Source: Prinia subflava (Eukaryota > Chordata > Aves > Passeriformes > Cisticolidae). Taken from it: DNA of 64,000 bases. The stretch covers positions 96,861,338 through 96,925,337 of the forward strand of contig NC_086247.1 in the NCBI RefSeq assembly GCF_021018805.1, given 5' to 3'. Under the pieces are notes generated by a model that was not told where the DNA came from, made no database searches, and was given only the letters and a program-made list of their open reading frames with translations. This document shows, piece by piece, positions 11,919 to 27,100 of the stretch. The stretch's first letter is position 1. Each line of letters begins with the position of its first letter. Made by a program: the position numbers and the translations under genes.

Positions 11919-13270
11919 CTGTCTGGAATTCCTCATGTCCAAAAGGGTTACCAGAGGTGTAAAAATCTAATGCTGATACTGCCTCATTCTTTAAGCAAAA
12001 TGAATTCTTATAATGTCTCTGAAGTGATTTGGCTGTGTAATGTGGCATGGCAGAGGAAAGTCTTCAAGTAATGACCTGAGTCATTAATCCAGAACATACA
12101 CTATCTCGTTAACATATGTGTCTGTGAGTGTACATATTTTATACACAAGTATAAATAGCTCTGTGTGTATTCATGTACATAGAATTCCCCAAAACAACAC
12201 TTGAAGTGTTACACATTTTAGTATTATGAGAAAGCCTTCAAATACCAATGTGGCAGAATAGACAGAATGAAAGATGAAGGACAAATTTTCAGTTTATTTA
12301 TGTCCTTTTGACTTTAGTGGAGTCATTCTGATTTACACTTAGGAGGGTCTGGTATGTTGTCTTTCAGAAGGGAAAAATGCCTACATAAGGCCACACAAAC
12401 ACTTCTCACTAAGGGCAAACCAAGAACAGTTCCATCACACTCCCTGAGAACACTGTAATTCTGTACAATTCACATTGTGCTATCTAACCTGCGAGAAAAA
12501 CATCTGGGGAGACTCTGTCTAGCATTTGGGTTAAAACCCCTTGCATATGAGCCCAGGCTGTTGTACATCACAGGGGACCCTGGATTTCCAAGTTATCTCA
12601 GGGCATATCTTCATGGGCAGGGATTAGACACATGAGCACCTATGCTTCTGCTCTGAGCTGGGCAGATGGGAATCTGCTGTCATTTGGAAGTGATACAATC
12701 ACATTACTTTGAACTAGCCAAACTTAGTGATTCTCATGTGAGGCATGTTACCTGATAAAACTGTATCAGTTTTAAAATCAGTTTTAAGTTAACCTATGCA
12801 ATTTTGCTCTCAGGTTTGCTCTGTATCTTGCACAATATAAACTGCCTATAAAATCTACACTTGGCCCAAATTGACTAATATTTTCTGCCTTGTGGAGAGA
12901 TAAGCTTACCCTAATTGTCTTCTGGTCTGTGTGGCAGGTATTTAGCTGCTCATTGCATATTTACTTTCCTCTGCCTGCACAGTGAATGGTACACTTGGCC
13001 CAAGCTGGCTTACACTATGATCTATGCAGAAAATCAGTGAGACTCACAAGAGAGCTGAATTGTTCTCATGAGATTCTTCAGTTCAAAGCAATTCAGAAGG
13101 CAGAATTGCAGCATTTCTAGAGGCATGTTCACTGCCTGAAAAATGAGATGCTGTAGCAGGACCCTCTGAGAGGCATCATGGTATATAATAATGAATGCAA
13201 CTTGATTTAAAAAACAAACAGAAAAACCCCAAACAACCTCCCCTCCCCCCCCAAAGCCAAACCAGAACAA
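11919..13270. other. Intergenic between solo LTR and ADCY1 3' end
   Basis: No gene or repeat recognised. A short C-run and A-rich patch lies at 13205-13275, immediately beyond the proposed ADCY1 cleavage site. Confidence 0.4.
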
Positions 13271-13292
13271 AAACAACAGTCTCAAACAGTTG

Positions 13293-13298
13293 TTTATT
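13293..13298 (-). terminator. Candidate distal polyadenylation signal of ADCY1
   Basis: Minus-strand AATAAA followed about 20 nt later by a GT-rich stretch (CTGTTTGAGACTGTTGTTTT), a good layout for cleavage near 13275. Another AATAAA lies 21 bp upstream on the mRNA strand. Confidence 0.5.
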
Positions 13299-13588
13299 CA
13301 AGCAAATTTTTCCTTTATTTTTAATTTGATTCCAGAAATTATAATAGTGCAAACACTCAGTATAAAAGTTGCAATAAGAAATTTACATTCACATTTAACA
13401 TTTCAGTCCATTCACTTTTTAACATAAAAATAGGACAAATATTCAATTGCTCTTCTCAATTTAACAATCCTGAAAAAGACTGGAAGATACTCTATAATAA
13501 TATATTTACATAAAAATAGACCCGTATTATTAATGAAAATCTATCATTAGAAGTTACCCAGTGTTAAGTTATTGTATTGTACTAAGTA

Positions 13589-13625
13589 TATACATATACA
13601 TATATATATATATATATATAGTGTA
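13589..13625. repeat. (TA)n microsatellite
   Basis: TA repeat of roughly 20 bp with TACATA flanks, inside the probable ADCY1 3' UTR. Confidence 0.9.
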
Positions 13626-16600
13626 TAGCTATAAAGATAAAAAATTATTTATGGGTTCAGTGGGCTATAGCAGTTGGAATAATGACATCTTGACTCACTA
13701 GTTCTTTCTCACTTCTGGTCCTTTTGAAGTCACTCATCACATACCATTTGACATGGCAGAGGAATAGATACTAGAATAAAGCCTAATCTAAAAGCTCAAT
13801 AGTTGTTGAAGTTAATATTTTCATTCATTTTACTGGGCTGTAAACAAGACTAAAAGTTCTACTGAAAGCTTTTATGCTAATAAATACAGAAAACACATCG
13901 GTTTTCCCATATGTCTACCTGATGCAAATAATTTTTTTCCACAGAGTCTAAGCAAATATTCAAGTTAGTTCAGAAGCAATGCAAAATTTGCTGCAAATGT
14001 CTGCAGGTTAACTAGCTGATAAGGTTCCTCTTGCACAGTCTTCTTCCTGGATGTTTCAATTGAACCAGCCCTATAATACTCTAAGCCTGTATCTTTCCAC
14101 TAATATTTTAGTGGTATCCAGACACAGACAACATGACTGCTCTTGAAGTGGGTTTGCATGCTCTTGTTAAACTGCTAGGGAACATGAATTAGGCTACACC
14201 ACGCTTTCTTACCTGTGTCTCTTTTTTGGGCCCTTGAACAAAGATGCTGCTCTGCTCGCTGATGGCAGATTGAAGTCTTACTGCCTAGCTTGCTGCCAGC
14301 TGCTGGTGCCTGCACTCCCTCCACAGGGTATGTTTATGTGCCCTTTCAGATTTGTTGTCACATGTACTGCTTCCTAATGAGATTATGTTAAATGTATTTC
14401 TTTTCCCCTAAACATCTATTATATATTAAAAAAGTCAACTTTTTGAAAATATATTTTCTTTTCTAAAAAGAAGTTTGACAACCAGGTGACAGAGGACCTG
14501 CAGAGGGAGATGGTGAAGCAGGTCTGAGTGTGTAACACTCAGTTTTGGCTTCGTTTCTTTTCTGCCAAGGTCGGGACAGTAAACACCTCAACAAAAATAT
14601 GATGGCACTGAACAACTGAGGGTAAATTAAGGGTAGAAGGGGTATCAATTTCTTAAGAAGCAGTATTTTATGAGCTGCAGGTCATATTTTACATCCAAAG
14701 ACTTATTTGGTGTTAGGGGCATGCAGGTATGTCTAGCTCCATCTCCTCTAATTGCTATGGTATTTATTAATTTAAATATTTATAAGATGCTTAAAATTAT
14801 GGATAAGCCTATAACAGACTCTCTGTCATCATGTGTAGGAAGACTAGTTTTGTTTGTAGAACACAAGCTCCGTGTGGTCTTTTGCTTCCTACTTTAGGCT
14901 ACTGAACATTAATTATAAAACATAAATTGGAAAAATGCTTAGCTTTTTATTTCCAAGCAGAACCTATGTACATGTGCCAGCAGGGCGGAAGTTAACCTCC
15001 AGACAGCAGAGTACAAGGACTTACCAGCAGGATAAAATCCAGACACATGTTCTTTGCGACACAAGTTTTAAAGACAGGGATTTTAAGATTTGTTCAAATT
15101 TGACTGAATATGCTTGAAACTGTGAAATGTGTGTCAGAATTTAACCTCTGTCAGAATTTCAAAGAAAATAATATCAGTGCTCTAAGATTCTCTGTATTGA
15201 AAAAGTAGCTGTCCTTGGATTCTAGTTTTTAGACTAGTAAGCATTGCTTTCATTCTCACTGTATTCTCTAATATTTTTCAAAGCTACTTCTCTGTAGTAA
15301 CCAGGTGTTTGAATGCAGAAAAGAAACTCTCTTTTTGCTTTGTCTAAGTTCAGCTTTGTACAGACAATTATACTTGTAAATGGGAGCAAGTTATGCAATC
15401 TCTTTTTTTCTTCATTTTTCCTTATTGAGTCGTAGTAATGTTACTGTAAAAAAGCAGGAATTCTAAGTTAAGAAGAATCTCTACCATAGCAATTAAAAAT
15501 ATAATTATCATGAAGAAATTTTGATGGCACAAATTCATTTTTATTTACATTTCATTGAAAATTCTTGATATATTGCTTGAATGTCATTTGAAATGTAAGA
15601 ACATACAAACTTAGCACCTGTGTGCAGTAAGGAGCAAAAGACGTGAGAAATGACCTAAGTAACTTTAATGTGCCAGCTGAAGGTTTTCATAACTGACGCC
15701 ACTACAGACATGTCTAGGATTAAAGCAGAAGGTCAGGCACTGCTTTAAAGTAAGACACAATAGTGTGCACAACCACAGTAATTAAACTCCGCTTTAGCCC
15801 ACAATAAGAACTGTTTGTTAGCTGTTTTACTGCCAGCAGGCTAACCTACATCTAGCAAACCTGAAAGTGCAGTTACAATGTGTTCTGGAGAGGAGAGCAG
15901 CCAGCTTTGTAAAAGGAGCCCCAAACTATCTGATAATATTTTCTGCAGAACTCAGCTCACTGTATGTGCTAAGCTTTCTAGGAAACCTATTCTTCTTCAG
16001 CTTGGACCCACATATATCTGTGTATGGCCTCCCTCCATGAACAAATGGAGCACTCCTTGCATCCACATAACTGTACTGGTAGTAAACCAACTTAGGAAAG
16101 GAATTAATAAAAAAATCTTCACAGTGATGCAGCATTTTTTGTTCCTTCAGTTTTATGCAGGTGTGTCATATCTGATGCCACAGAAGGCATAAAATGGGGA
16201 TCCTAATATAAAGAAGTAGATCCTCCAGCATGCAGTAAGGCACAAGCAAAACCAAGTCCGTTCAGGACATACACTATGTATGTTAACCAATGTTAATTTG
16301 AATTCCAAGGTGTTTCCTTATGATCAAAAAAGAAGCATTGAAGGTGACAACCCCCAACTATTTCTAATTAATCCTTCTGAAATTCTGGAAGTAGTTCACC
16401 AGGACATCTTAAACATTTTTTAAATGTGAACTGACACACAACCTCAGAAACTGATTTGACCGTGCAATTAAACACAAGCCTTATTTTTGTTGCACAACAA
16501 ATCTGGTTAAGTACTCCCAGATCAGATACTCTAGACTTGTCCCATGTCACTGAGTTTTACCACTGACTTCAGAAGAGTACTGGCTTTTCACCTTTTTCTT

Positions 16601-16665
16601 TCAGCAATGACTATCTCACAGGCTACTTTTTTGTTGTTGCTTTGTAGTCTTACTAACTTTGCCTA

Positions 16666-16896
<231 letters not shown>

Positions 16897-17938
16897 CTTG
16901 CACCAATCAGATTGTAAATCATATCAGGCCACCCAAGCAGCATGATATTTTGAAGATGAGTTAAAGAGCAACAGGCAGCCACTCCCTTACATATACTTTT
17001 TCAATTATTTACATGAATATATTTATTAATGACTTAGATTTGGCCTGAGAACTCAGTGAGAGATGGGATTAAAATTAACAATGATATAAAAATTGCCTAT
17101 ACAGAGTTCTGGAAAATGGCAACCCTAAATACGATTGGGTTACAGGAGCAGTGTCCAGATTGTCATTATTCACAACAATTACACTACACTGAGATGTAAA
17201 ACCCACTGAATTTGAGGTGAATTAGTTTATGACAGTTAGAAACCCTTAGCTACTAGAATGAAGGTACCGGTACAAGGTAGTGGTTTTTCTATGCAGGCAA
17301 AAGGGATATATTTTATTAACCTGCCTCTTAGGATGACAAAAGTACTAGCAGAAGCTGTACTGCTTAGTTAACCCTACAGTCACTTGATTAAACAAGCAAA
17401 TTAACAGATTTCTGAGTCCTATTATAAAACTAGCTCAAACTGTAAAATGCAAATCCTTATCCAAAGCAGAAAGTATTCACAGTCCACACCCTTTTCTCTT
17501 TGCCACAAGACTCAGTGTTATGCTAGTCAAATACTCCTTATTTATCATACAGCAATTATATAAGTAATTTGAAAAGTAATCCTGAGTTGTAGTGGCATGG
17601 ATATGACAACTTTAAAAATGAGGTGTGCAAAATACCTTCAGAATTTTAAGTTTTGTTCATCGGCTGTATGGGGAAAATCAGATAGAGGATTGAATATTGA
17701 TTTCTTATTCCAATGTCACTGGTTGACATCAGCCTCAAGCTATGGGTTAGGCTTTGATGCTTAAAGGAGGCATCTCTGGAAGCACGGAATTAGCACAGAA
17801 ACCAGATGGCTCAAAGCCAGATAAACCCAGTTAACTTTCTCTGGATAGTTCTGTTAAATGCTTTCTACTTAGCAATAGAAATTATTTGGAAAATAAGTAA
17901 ATAAATCTAACAGAAATAAGGCAAAAAAAAAGATTGAG

Positions 17939-17973
<35 letters not shown>

Positions 17974-17993
17974 TACAAATATATATATATATA
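17939..17993. repeat. (TA)n(CA)n compound microsatellite
   Basis: TA run followed by ACACAC and a second TA run, 55 bp, inside the probable ADCY1 3' UTR. Confidence 0.9.
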
Positions 17994-20593
17994 GGCATGT
18001 ATGTATCCAGGAAAACCACCTATTTGCATTATGTACTTTTCACATACAATAACTTATTATCGCATTAGAAATATACTCTGGGTAACATTAATGGGCCAAA
18101 TTCACCTTCTTTGCCTTCCATAGTGTTGCACCTGCATACAGCAAAGATGGATTTGACACCTGGTCCTTCTTGATGACAATACTACATCAATTGCAGTATC
18201 AGAGAATAACCACTGAATATCAGATACTACACCATTTTGAACTAGAGTATTGATTTGCTTTTTATATTACAGGAAGTAGTTTATTGCTTCTAATGACCAG
18301 AAGGTACCTTATGAAGACAGCTTAGGTGTTGATAACAATTTTCATCTACTGTGTTATGGACCTTGAAACACTGAGGTTGGCAGTTATTTTTCTTTTTTAT
18401 TTGCTGTTTGTATCTTGATTTGCTGAATGCACATGCATCTAATGATTTAACTGTGCCAGAAGTGATATGTCAAAAACATTTAAGAAAACTTACTGTTTTG
18501 TTTTACTGAAGTCAGGCATGAATGGCATGCAGTAGATTGCACGGAAAACCAAAGAGACATCCATTTTAAAAGGATATATAATCTCCATGCACATGTAAAA
18601 TGCCTCTTACAAAAATTATTAATTTTATTAAAAGTGTGCCTTTTTGCCTCTTTTTATACAAGTGTACATGCAATTACCAGTCCAAGCTAAAACTATTTAC
18701 AAAATTTCATAGTACAATACATCTTTTAAAGTGAATAATACATGAAAGGCCAATGTTTTCTGTTGTTTTGTAACATTGTACAAGATTAAAAATAAGGCAT
18801 TATAATACAGGTTTATCACAAATTAAAAAAATGTTTTTCACTGTAATACAAAACTCTAACTGGAAAGAATATTATGGCTAAATAGTCCTCCTGCCTGGGC
18901 AGATTACATACAGAATCTGGACTTGCTGATGTAAAGAAAATGCATTCTTTCTGCTACAAGCAGGAATCCAACACAGGAAAATGATTCACTTTACTTACTA
19001 ATGTGTTCAGACTCTCGAAAGCACTGAAATGGCACAGGTCATATACTGTTTCCCTTCAAACAGTGACACCCAACTACTTTATTTTGCCTGACAGATAAAT
19101 TACAGGCAAAAGTGTGAAAGAGACTTTGGTGCATGACCTACTCTTGGTTACTAGTGTTGTAAAATATTGAATTCAGTAATTGTCATGAGACATTCCTATA
19201 ACCCAAAGCAGAACTTGTACAGAAGCTCAGCTCCTGACCTTTACAAGCATACTAAACTGATGATTGCTGCAGGCCTTGTGGATATATAAGGGGATGTAGA
19301 TTCAGCCCTAACAAGCTGAAGCTTTTGGCTCTCAGTCTCACCTAGGGAAAGAAAGGGAAAATCTGTGATTGGTGAAGACAAGAGAGTGTCACTAGCCACA
19401 GTGCAAAGCAGCAACAAAAAGCTATGCATTTTACAGGCTGGGTAAAATAGAATTCTAGTCAATGTAAATGGAATATGTTTGGGAGTATCTAGCCAGTAAT
19501 CCAAAGGAATGCCAGTTTGCAATCTCTGCAGAGAATAATAATTTAAAAACCATTTGAAGAAAAAGGTAGCATAGGAACACTTAGAAATTAGCTCTCAAGC
19601 CTAATGATCTCTGATGCTTATATGCTCATATAAAGAACGAAAGACTTCAATTATCACTACTATCTGAAACAGGAAACATGCAGACTGGTGTGAAATATTG
19701 TGCTTGCTACTGAAGACATTGACATGCCAAAATGGCATCACGTTGTTGTAGTGCTTGTATCTGTTAATAGTTGCATGCTAACAGCTGCACAAAACAGTGA
19801 ACAGAAGTACAGGAGGCTATTCTGTCCACAAATCAGTAAGTTACTATCCTCAGATGAACACTAGGGACTTGCAGTTGCTGTGGGGCTGCAGCAGAGTTAC
19901 TCAGGTGAAAGTTACAGTGCTTGAACAGAAAATTAATGTATGCAAGACGGGAAATACTACTGCATGTAATAAAATGGACACAACACGAATCCCACAGAAA
20001 ACCAGGGAAATCCTTCTGATGATTTTCAGGGATATAGGAATGGGCCACATACCACCTTAGGACAACTGCCAATAAAAAATTTGCTTACAATCTTTAATTT
20101 GGCAGAAAACATGCATTTATGAGGTTTTCAGCGGTATTACTTTCATGTATATTTCCCCTCTTTCCATGTATAGAACTCATTAAACATGTCAAAGAATGCA
20201 GAAGAGCTGAGAGATTAAATATGTCATTTAAAGCTGTCACACAAGAGCTGAAATTTAACAACTGTGGACAGAATAGGGAAATGGGGGAAAACTATATGAA
20301 TAGGGAGGGAAAGCATAAAGATAAGAGCACAGCTTCATTATATCATTATTCCAATGGGCACTTAGCTTTCATTATTGAAATGGCTGCTTAATCCTGCCTA
20401 TCATTTTTACATTGTATTTGACTAATTCATGCCTTAGCTCAACTTTCTTCATAAATTTGTACTGCTCAGTTCAGGACTACAAAGTAATATATAGCTTTCC
20501 CCATGGTAAAACCAACAACAACAACCATAATAAAAATATAAAAAAATATTAATGATGGGATAATGATGTTAATGATAATGAACTTAATGAGAG

Positions 20594-20701
20594 TGATATT
20601 AACTTGATCTCTTGGAAGGTGTCCCTGCCTGTGGTAACAGGGTTGGAACAAGATGGTCTTTAAGGTTCATTCCAACCCAAAGCATTCTATAAATCTATGA
20701 C
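20594..20701 (+). mobile_element. CR1 LINE 3' tail
   Basis: Plus-strand sequence containing AGGTGTCCCTGCCTGTGG, then GGGTTGGAACAAGATGGTCT, and ending in the octamer-like CR1 tail ATTCTATAAATCTATGA. Only the last 110 bp of the element remain. It sits antisense within the probable ADCY1 3' UTR. Confidence 0.88.
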
Positions 20702-23485
20702 TTGAAGTCTGCAAACTAACTCCAAATATACCATAATTGATTCTGTAAGCCAGGACATACACAACAGCTTGCCTGTAGTACCAAGAAGCCATCCAGTCCA
20801 CTCAACCTGCTCTGAGAGGCAGAGATCTCCTCCAAAATTGCAGAATGAGAAGCTGGTGATGGACTGTGCCTGTCAGGTCCTTTCCATTCAACATAGAAAA
20901 CATCCTTACAAAAGTCTCATGCCTTATTTGGCTGTTGGAAAAGAGGATCAGGCTTTGAAAATATTTGGACCAGTTCTAATTAATTATAACCTGCTAATAA
21001 TTTAAAATGTTAACATGAATAATCTAAATGTACCTTGTTACATGATTTTCCACTGACATTACCAGGCAGGAAATGGGTCTGGGAAGGAGAACAGTCACAA
21101 AAATATCAGCAGAGGGGATAATTTATTTGTGCTCACTGTCCACTTAGTCAAAGACCAAAGAAACAATGGCAAGATGCCTATATCTTGAGCCTAATAAGAA
21201 GAATAATAAGTAACTTCATTGAAAGCTTTTGGGTGAGCCAATGGGTATGTTTGGTTGATGTGTTCACATACTACCAGATCTACTGCTACGTTCTGAAGAT
21301 GCTTTTATTTTATTATTATCAGTGAAATTATACCAAATTCACTGAGTTCAAAAATTGTGTAGCATGAGGTTTTGAGAGTGGAACTGAGTGATTAATGATA
21401 TTGCACATAATGCTTTCCAACTTGGTTAAATATTTAACTTACCCATGCGATGATTTAGTTCTTATAAACCTGTTGGAGAACATAACTATGCAGTGTGCTT
21501 TACATGAATACTACTTATTTAATTTAGCTACATAAATATTTGTTCTTTTAAATCTGTATTCTCTACATGTATATTTTTAAAATTATTTGAATGTTTCAAA
21601 ACCAGGAATAAATAATTCTAGAAGAATATCTGTGAACTGTGTGACTCTTAGGGAAATAAAGAAATGCAGTGACTTTCTTCAGTTCAATCAGGGTGCGTAT
21701 TACCTGTACAGTACAATTAGCAAGCAGTTTTCAGGTTTTTATAGTCACTAATCATAAGACTAACTATCCTAGCTTTGTAATGAAGCACCATGGAGACTAG
21801 GTACATAAAACTTAATTTAAATCTGCTGAAAAACACTGGAGTCCCACAGTATCCTAATGTGGAAAACAGAAATTCCTGCAACATTTCTATAACCATCTGC
21901 ATCTACTGACATAGTGCTGTCATATACTTTTAACACAAAAAATTACTGCTTCAAAGCAAAAGCTGTTAAGAGAGGATTCTCTCAGAACCTTCTTTCCACT
22001 GAAATCTGTAACAAAATAGGCCCATCAAAGGAAAGTGTGACACCTAGTATGTGAAAATATTATATTGTACAATCTGTACAACTTCTACATTCTGGAGCAG
22101 GATTTTTAGTTTTGTGGGTTGTTTTGGGGGTGGGTTTTTTTGGGGTTTTTTTGGCTTTTGTTGTTGTTGAGTTTTGATCCTGCTTTCATTTTTTGAGGGG
22201 TGGACTATTTTGCTTGTTAAAAGGGAGTTTTGCATGTTTTTAGACAATGTAAAGTTTTACTTCTCTTTTGGAAAGCAGCTGAGGTTAGTTAGCCTGTGAA
22301 TCCCCATCAGGACAATATGGCACATGTCCATGAAGTACATTTCCCTCAGCAGGATGACCTTCAACTGATCCCCCCTTGACTATGGAGTTGCACTCAACAT
22401 TTCACAGGCAGATCATTATTTCAGTATGAAACTGTCAACCATATGATATGGGCAGTAGTAGAGAAAAAAAAGCAGCCACAATATATTCCTTTTTATGCAG
22501 ATTAAGAGCAGGTCTTGCTCTCCTGGCATATTTACCAGTGCTTTTCATTTGGCAAAGTTTAACTGTGCTTGTTTCTAAGAACTGTAGCTTTCTATAACTG
22601 TACAGCTTTGAAGACTGAGTCTGGATAGAATCAATGTATAATAAAACTGTATGGCATAAATTTAAAAATCAATTAATATATAAAACTATGTTGGCAAACA
22701 TACAAATGTCACAAAACTAGAAACAGCAGGTTTGTCACCAGTACTGGACTATTCTTTGAGCTGTTCAGAACAGTAAATCCTGGACTTGAGCCACAGGACT
22801 TGTGCTATTTCTAAAAGCCTGAAAAAATACCATCCTTCTGCTCCTCAGTAAAATCAGCACTGTAAATACAGGAATATTTCTATATTGCCTAAGCATGTTG
22901 GTGTGCTTGCAGGGTGGCTCCTCTGTTTTGCACAGAGTCAAATGACCTACAAAAAGGCAGGAAATTCTATGCTTTACCACTCTTTTTTTGATGGAAAAAA
23001 CATATACCACCATATTTTTTTGATGGAAAGAACGTCTATTGTTTTTTGCCTAAATTTTAAGCTCTGTGGTCTGTCTACTGTATATCCTAGTGTAATGGTT
23101 TGATTGAAAGTTTCTGGAAGTTTTTGGAGCATGCAAGGAGAACTTAAAAAGATATGCAGGATTCTGTAATTAGCTGAATCCAGTCTTCATTAATCTGCCA
23201 TTGACAGCACAATAAACACTGTTCTCATTGCATTAATTCATGCACAGGGAGCACAGTTTCTCAAAGTCTTGCTGTAGCCTTGGAGGGTCTCCAGGTGTCC
23301 CACATTCCATGGTTAAATGCAGCTTTGCTAATTGCAGGCGTAACAATTCTGGCTATGACAGAAAGAGAAATCTCTTTGCTATGTAGGTGGATGTGTAAAT
23401 AACTACACATTTTTATGTTCATCTCTATAAATCTCTATTAAGTCTACACAGAACTGTTTGTATGTGTGTATATATAGATTAAAAC

Positions 23486-23508
23486 ATATATATATATATA
23501 TACACACG
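23486..23508. repeat. (TA)n microsatellite
   Basis: Short TA run followed by CACACG, about 300 bp past the ADCY1 stop codon on the mRNA strand. Confidence 0.85.
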
Positions 23509-23800
23509 TACATAAATAATTGCTTGCACATTTATCTATTTTTTTTCATTTACTGTTTAAAAATGCCAAGAAAATAGTCCTCCTTTCCAGAAAACCCCAT
23601 TTTGACTTTTCATAAGAGAATTGCTAGCCCTTATATGTTCCATCCCAAGAGTTCATTACACAGTCCCCAAGTTCTCTTTGGTTGGGTTGTAGTGGTCCTT
23701 GGTTAATGACATGGCCTATGACCTCTGACTTCTTAGTAAAAATTCAGGCAACCATTGCTTCCAAGTTCACTGCAAGTGGCACAACCAAATCTCCTTTGTT

Positions 23801-24139
23801 CTATGCCTCCTTCACAGCTGGCACAGAAGGAAGATAATGCAGTGTTTGGTTTGTGTGAGTGGCAGATACTTGACCTGCTCCAAGACCAGGTTTTACAGTA
23901 AAGCTAGAAACTGAGGACACTGATGGACAGCTAGTGCCCAGTTTTGTTTGAATGTTTGCTCTCCCATAAGGATACATTTTCCTCTCTAAGTTTAAAGATC
24001 GTGTTTGGGAATTATTTCCATCAGCCTTTCCTTCCAGGAAATAGGTCAACATTTCACCTTTCCCCTTTACACTGACTTTACCCCTGCACACAAATTCATA
24101 ACTGCATCTTTTTAATATCCGCTGAACTTCTTCTGTCAC
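23801..24139 (-). CDS. ADCY1: ADCY1 exon 20 coding part: end of C2 and C-terminal tail
   Basis: The coding part is 339 nt including the TAG stop and encodes 112 residues from VTEEVQRIL to PAVKEA. The acceptor is CCTCAG. The first 50 residues close the C2a fold and include Lys of VKGKG, which contacts the triphosphate. The remaining tail of about 60 residues is poorly conserved between vertebrates, apart from short islands (GRANIQ, YLPS, KEA end). The exon continues into the 3' UTR. Confidence 0.96.
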   Translation of the reverse strand: MTEEVQRILKRCSYEFVCRGKVSVKGKGEMLTYFLEGKADGNNSQTRSLNLERKMYPYGRANIQTKLGTSCPSVSSVSSFTVKPGLGAGQVSATHTNQTLHYLPSVPAVKEA

Positions 24140-27100
24140 CTGAGGACAGAAAAGAAACAAACCCGTTATTTTTTTCTGTTTATGTAATTGCGCACCCCTC
24201 TTTATTTTACTTCTTGGTCATGAAATATGCATAAACAGGATGGATTAGCACCTACAGCTGCTCTTAGGCTCACTTAGAATTTTCTTAAAGAAGTAAAGAT
24301 CACTGTTAAAACAGGAATTTGAGAAGCAGAATTTCTGGTCTTGAGTTAAGTAAATAGACAGATTAAGCTCCATCTAACAGAAATATGTAACCAAATTGTA
24401 CACTGTATCAATTCCAGAGATGTTAATTTATTGCAGAAGATCTTTTGATCCCTGGAAATTAGACAGGTATTTTGGATAAATGACTGCAGGTGTTCACTGA
24501 GCTTTTGAGGGGAACACCATAGGTTCTAGTAGTAGAACAACAGTGTTCTCTGTCTACATCACCTGTCCGATCCAAGGTATCCAAGCAAATTTTAGAACTA
24601 CATAAAATGTAGTAAGATGCAAATGAGCATAGATCCTTTCCTTGCAGGTCTTATTTAGGCAAAATTTCTACAGTACCAAGACTGGTAGTGTTAGCATTCC
24701 CAGGCTTACCTCCAACTGTGTGCAATGAAACAGAGAACTCTTGTTTCTTCTGATGGGAAATTATTTATTTGAGGATTTCATTGTCTTTAAGGAGTGAAGT
24801 GTATAAGATGGGAAACAACTACATCTGTGATAGTGAGTCATCTGGGGAGTGTTGCCCTCTCCATAAGAACAAAGTGAGGCTGCGGTTTTTTAAGTGTTCT
24901 TGAAAACGTAACCACATATAAAACAGGAGGTATGCAAAGTTTGCAAAATTGTCTTAGAATGCACTCACCTGAATCTTTCCCTGCACTCCGGTACTATCCA
25001 TCCTGCTGGCAACATTCACAGTGTTCCCCCAGATATCATACTGTGGCCTTCTGGCTCCAATGACTCCTGCCACTACTGGTCCAACATTAATACCTAAAAT
25101 TAAACAATGAGTTTGGTTTTCACTACAGCATAATATCCAAAGGAAACATGAATCCTGCAAAACAGATTTGACACAAGTGTCTTAGCTTTTGTTTTGTTTT
25201 GTTTTGTAATAGAGTAATATATGCTAACATCATAAAGCTGAGTTAAGGGAGGTTCAGGTTAGATGTCAGGAAAAGGTTTTTCACCCAAAGGGAGACTGAG
25301 CACTGGAACAAGCTCTCCAGTGTTAAATGGTCCTAACAGTAAGCTTGACAGGATTCAAGAAGCATTGGACAATGGTCTCAGGCACATGGTGTGTATTTTG
25401 GCTGCCCTGTGCAGGGCCAGGATTTGAGCTTGAGGATCCTGATGAATCCCTACATATTCTATGATCCCTCAGCATATTCATGATTCTATGATTAAATTAA
25501 TGTCGAGTGGACTTCTGCATTTGTAAAAGTTTTAGAAACACAACAGACATTCCTCGATGTCTTATTGGAAATGTAATATGATAGACAAAACAAAAATTTG
25601 ATTCTTCGGTGGATTTTGTTTATTTAAAGAAAACAAGAAAAACAGTGGTAGTGCAGAGTTAGTTTCAGCTAACTGAAAATGGGACAAATGGTTAAAGATC
25701 TTTAATTGTTTCCTATAATTTGCATTGCAATTGCATATATAAAGCCTTTTAATAGAGGTTTTCCAAGTGGAACAGAAATAGTGGTCTGGAATACACAAAG
25801 ATTGGGACAAGAGAAGTGTGTCAGGTTGGTTGTTAGTACCAGGCAATTCAGATTCCAGACACAGTGGAAGAAGACAAAAGTATGTGAAAATGGCTCAAGT
25901 ATATTTTTTTGGAAACTGCAGAGCTCAATTCTACATTTCTGACTGATTTCAACACCTTGTTTGCAAGATAAAAGAGGATGTTCCTTCTGAGTGCCCTGAA
26001 GAGCTGCAGATGCTAAACCCTGCATGACATTCTGTGCAAGGGCTTTCCTAGGCAATTTATGTAGAAAAATGAGGGTTAGATATTTGATCCTTTGTGAAGC
26101 TGGAAAGACAAGTTATAACAGAGTTCAAAGATAATTTGAGGTTTATAATTATTAGGATGTACAGGAGGTCAAAGATGTATAACTCTCCTATTCCTGCCTT
26201 TGATGTCTTTGGTCTTTCTCAATCTTCCACTGCTAGTTTTCCTGTTGTCCAGCTCATTCTCACAAGTCAGCCATGACATATAGAGAAAGAAGCTGCAGAA
26301 AACTATCAGTGTTAGAATATGCAATAAAATGAGAACAGCAGTGGAAGTATCATGGGAGAGGAGCAAGATACATGAAGAAAGGGAAGCAGGGAACTTGATT
26401 TCTAAGAAGGCTGAGAGAAATGAGTGGTAAGACATGTAATAACATGTAATGGATTGCATGGGAAGGGTTGTGTTGTGCAGACCAGAGGATTTGATTTGTT
26501 GGAGAAAACAGGACTGGTTAAGGTGATTTGGCATCTGTGGAGAAAAAGCTCCCATTGTACTTTTAATGCCAACAAAGCTTTTGCAGATGCAACTTAATGT
26601 AATACATTAAGACTCAATTTTCAGCAGCTTATGAAGGCAAAGGAGTGTAAGCCACAAGACTCATAACATTGTATAAAATTAATGGTGCACTTTCCTTTTA
26701 GGGGTGCACAGATTAAGTAACACACTGGAATTGGAGGGAATTACAATTTCTTAATACTAATGCATACCATCCGGACTGCTGACCTTTTGCATGGATGTGA
26801 CTCCCTCACTAATGGAGAATTTTCAGTTTTAATCATGAGTGTAGGACAGGTAATCCTTTGCTGACAGCACAGGAAAAGATAACGAAAAGCTATCTTCTGC
26901 TTATGTGATAATAGTAGAAAAATGACTTACCAACTCGTAGGACAAAGTCATTGTAAGACTGATAGTTGATTTCATCAAGAACGTCAAACATCTCTATTGC
27001 AAAATCTGCCAGTGTACTCAGATGGGAATAAACTGATTTTTTAGCCTAGAAACAAAATAGTGTTGCACATTAAATTTCTGTGGTACTGAGATGCAGGTTA

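Noticed and set aside
25562..26055. Overlapping open frames on both strands in ADCY1 intron 18
   Set aside because: No splice-compatible exon structure, no recognisable motif, and AT-rich chance composition.
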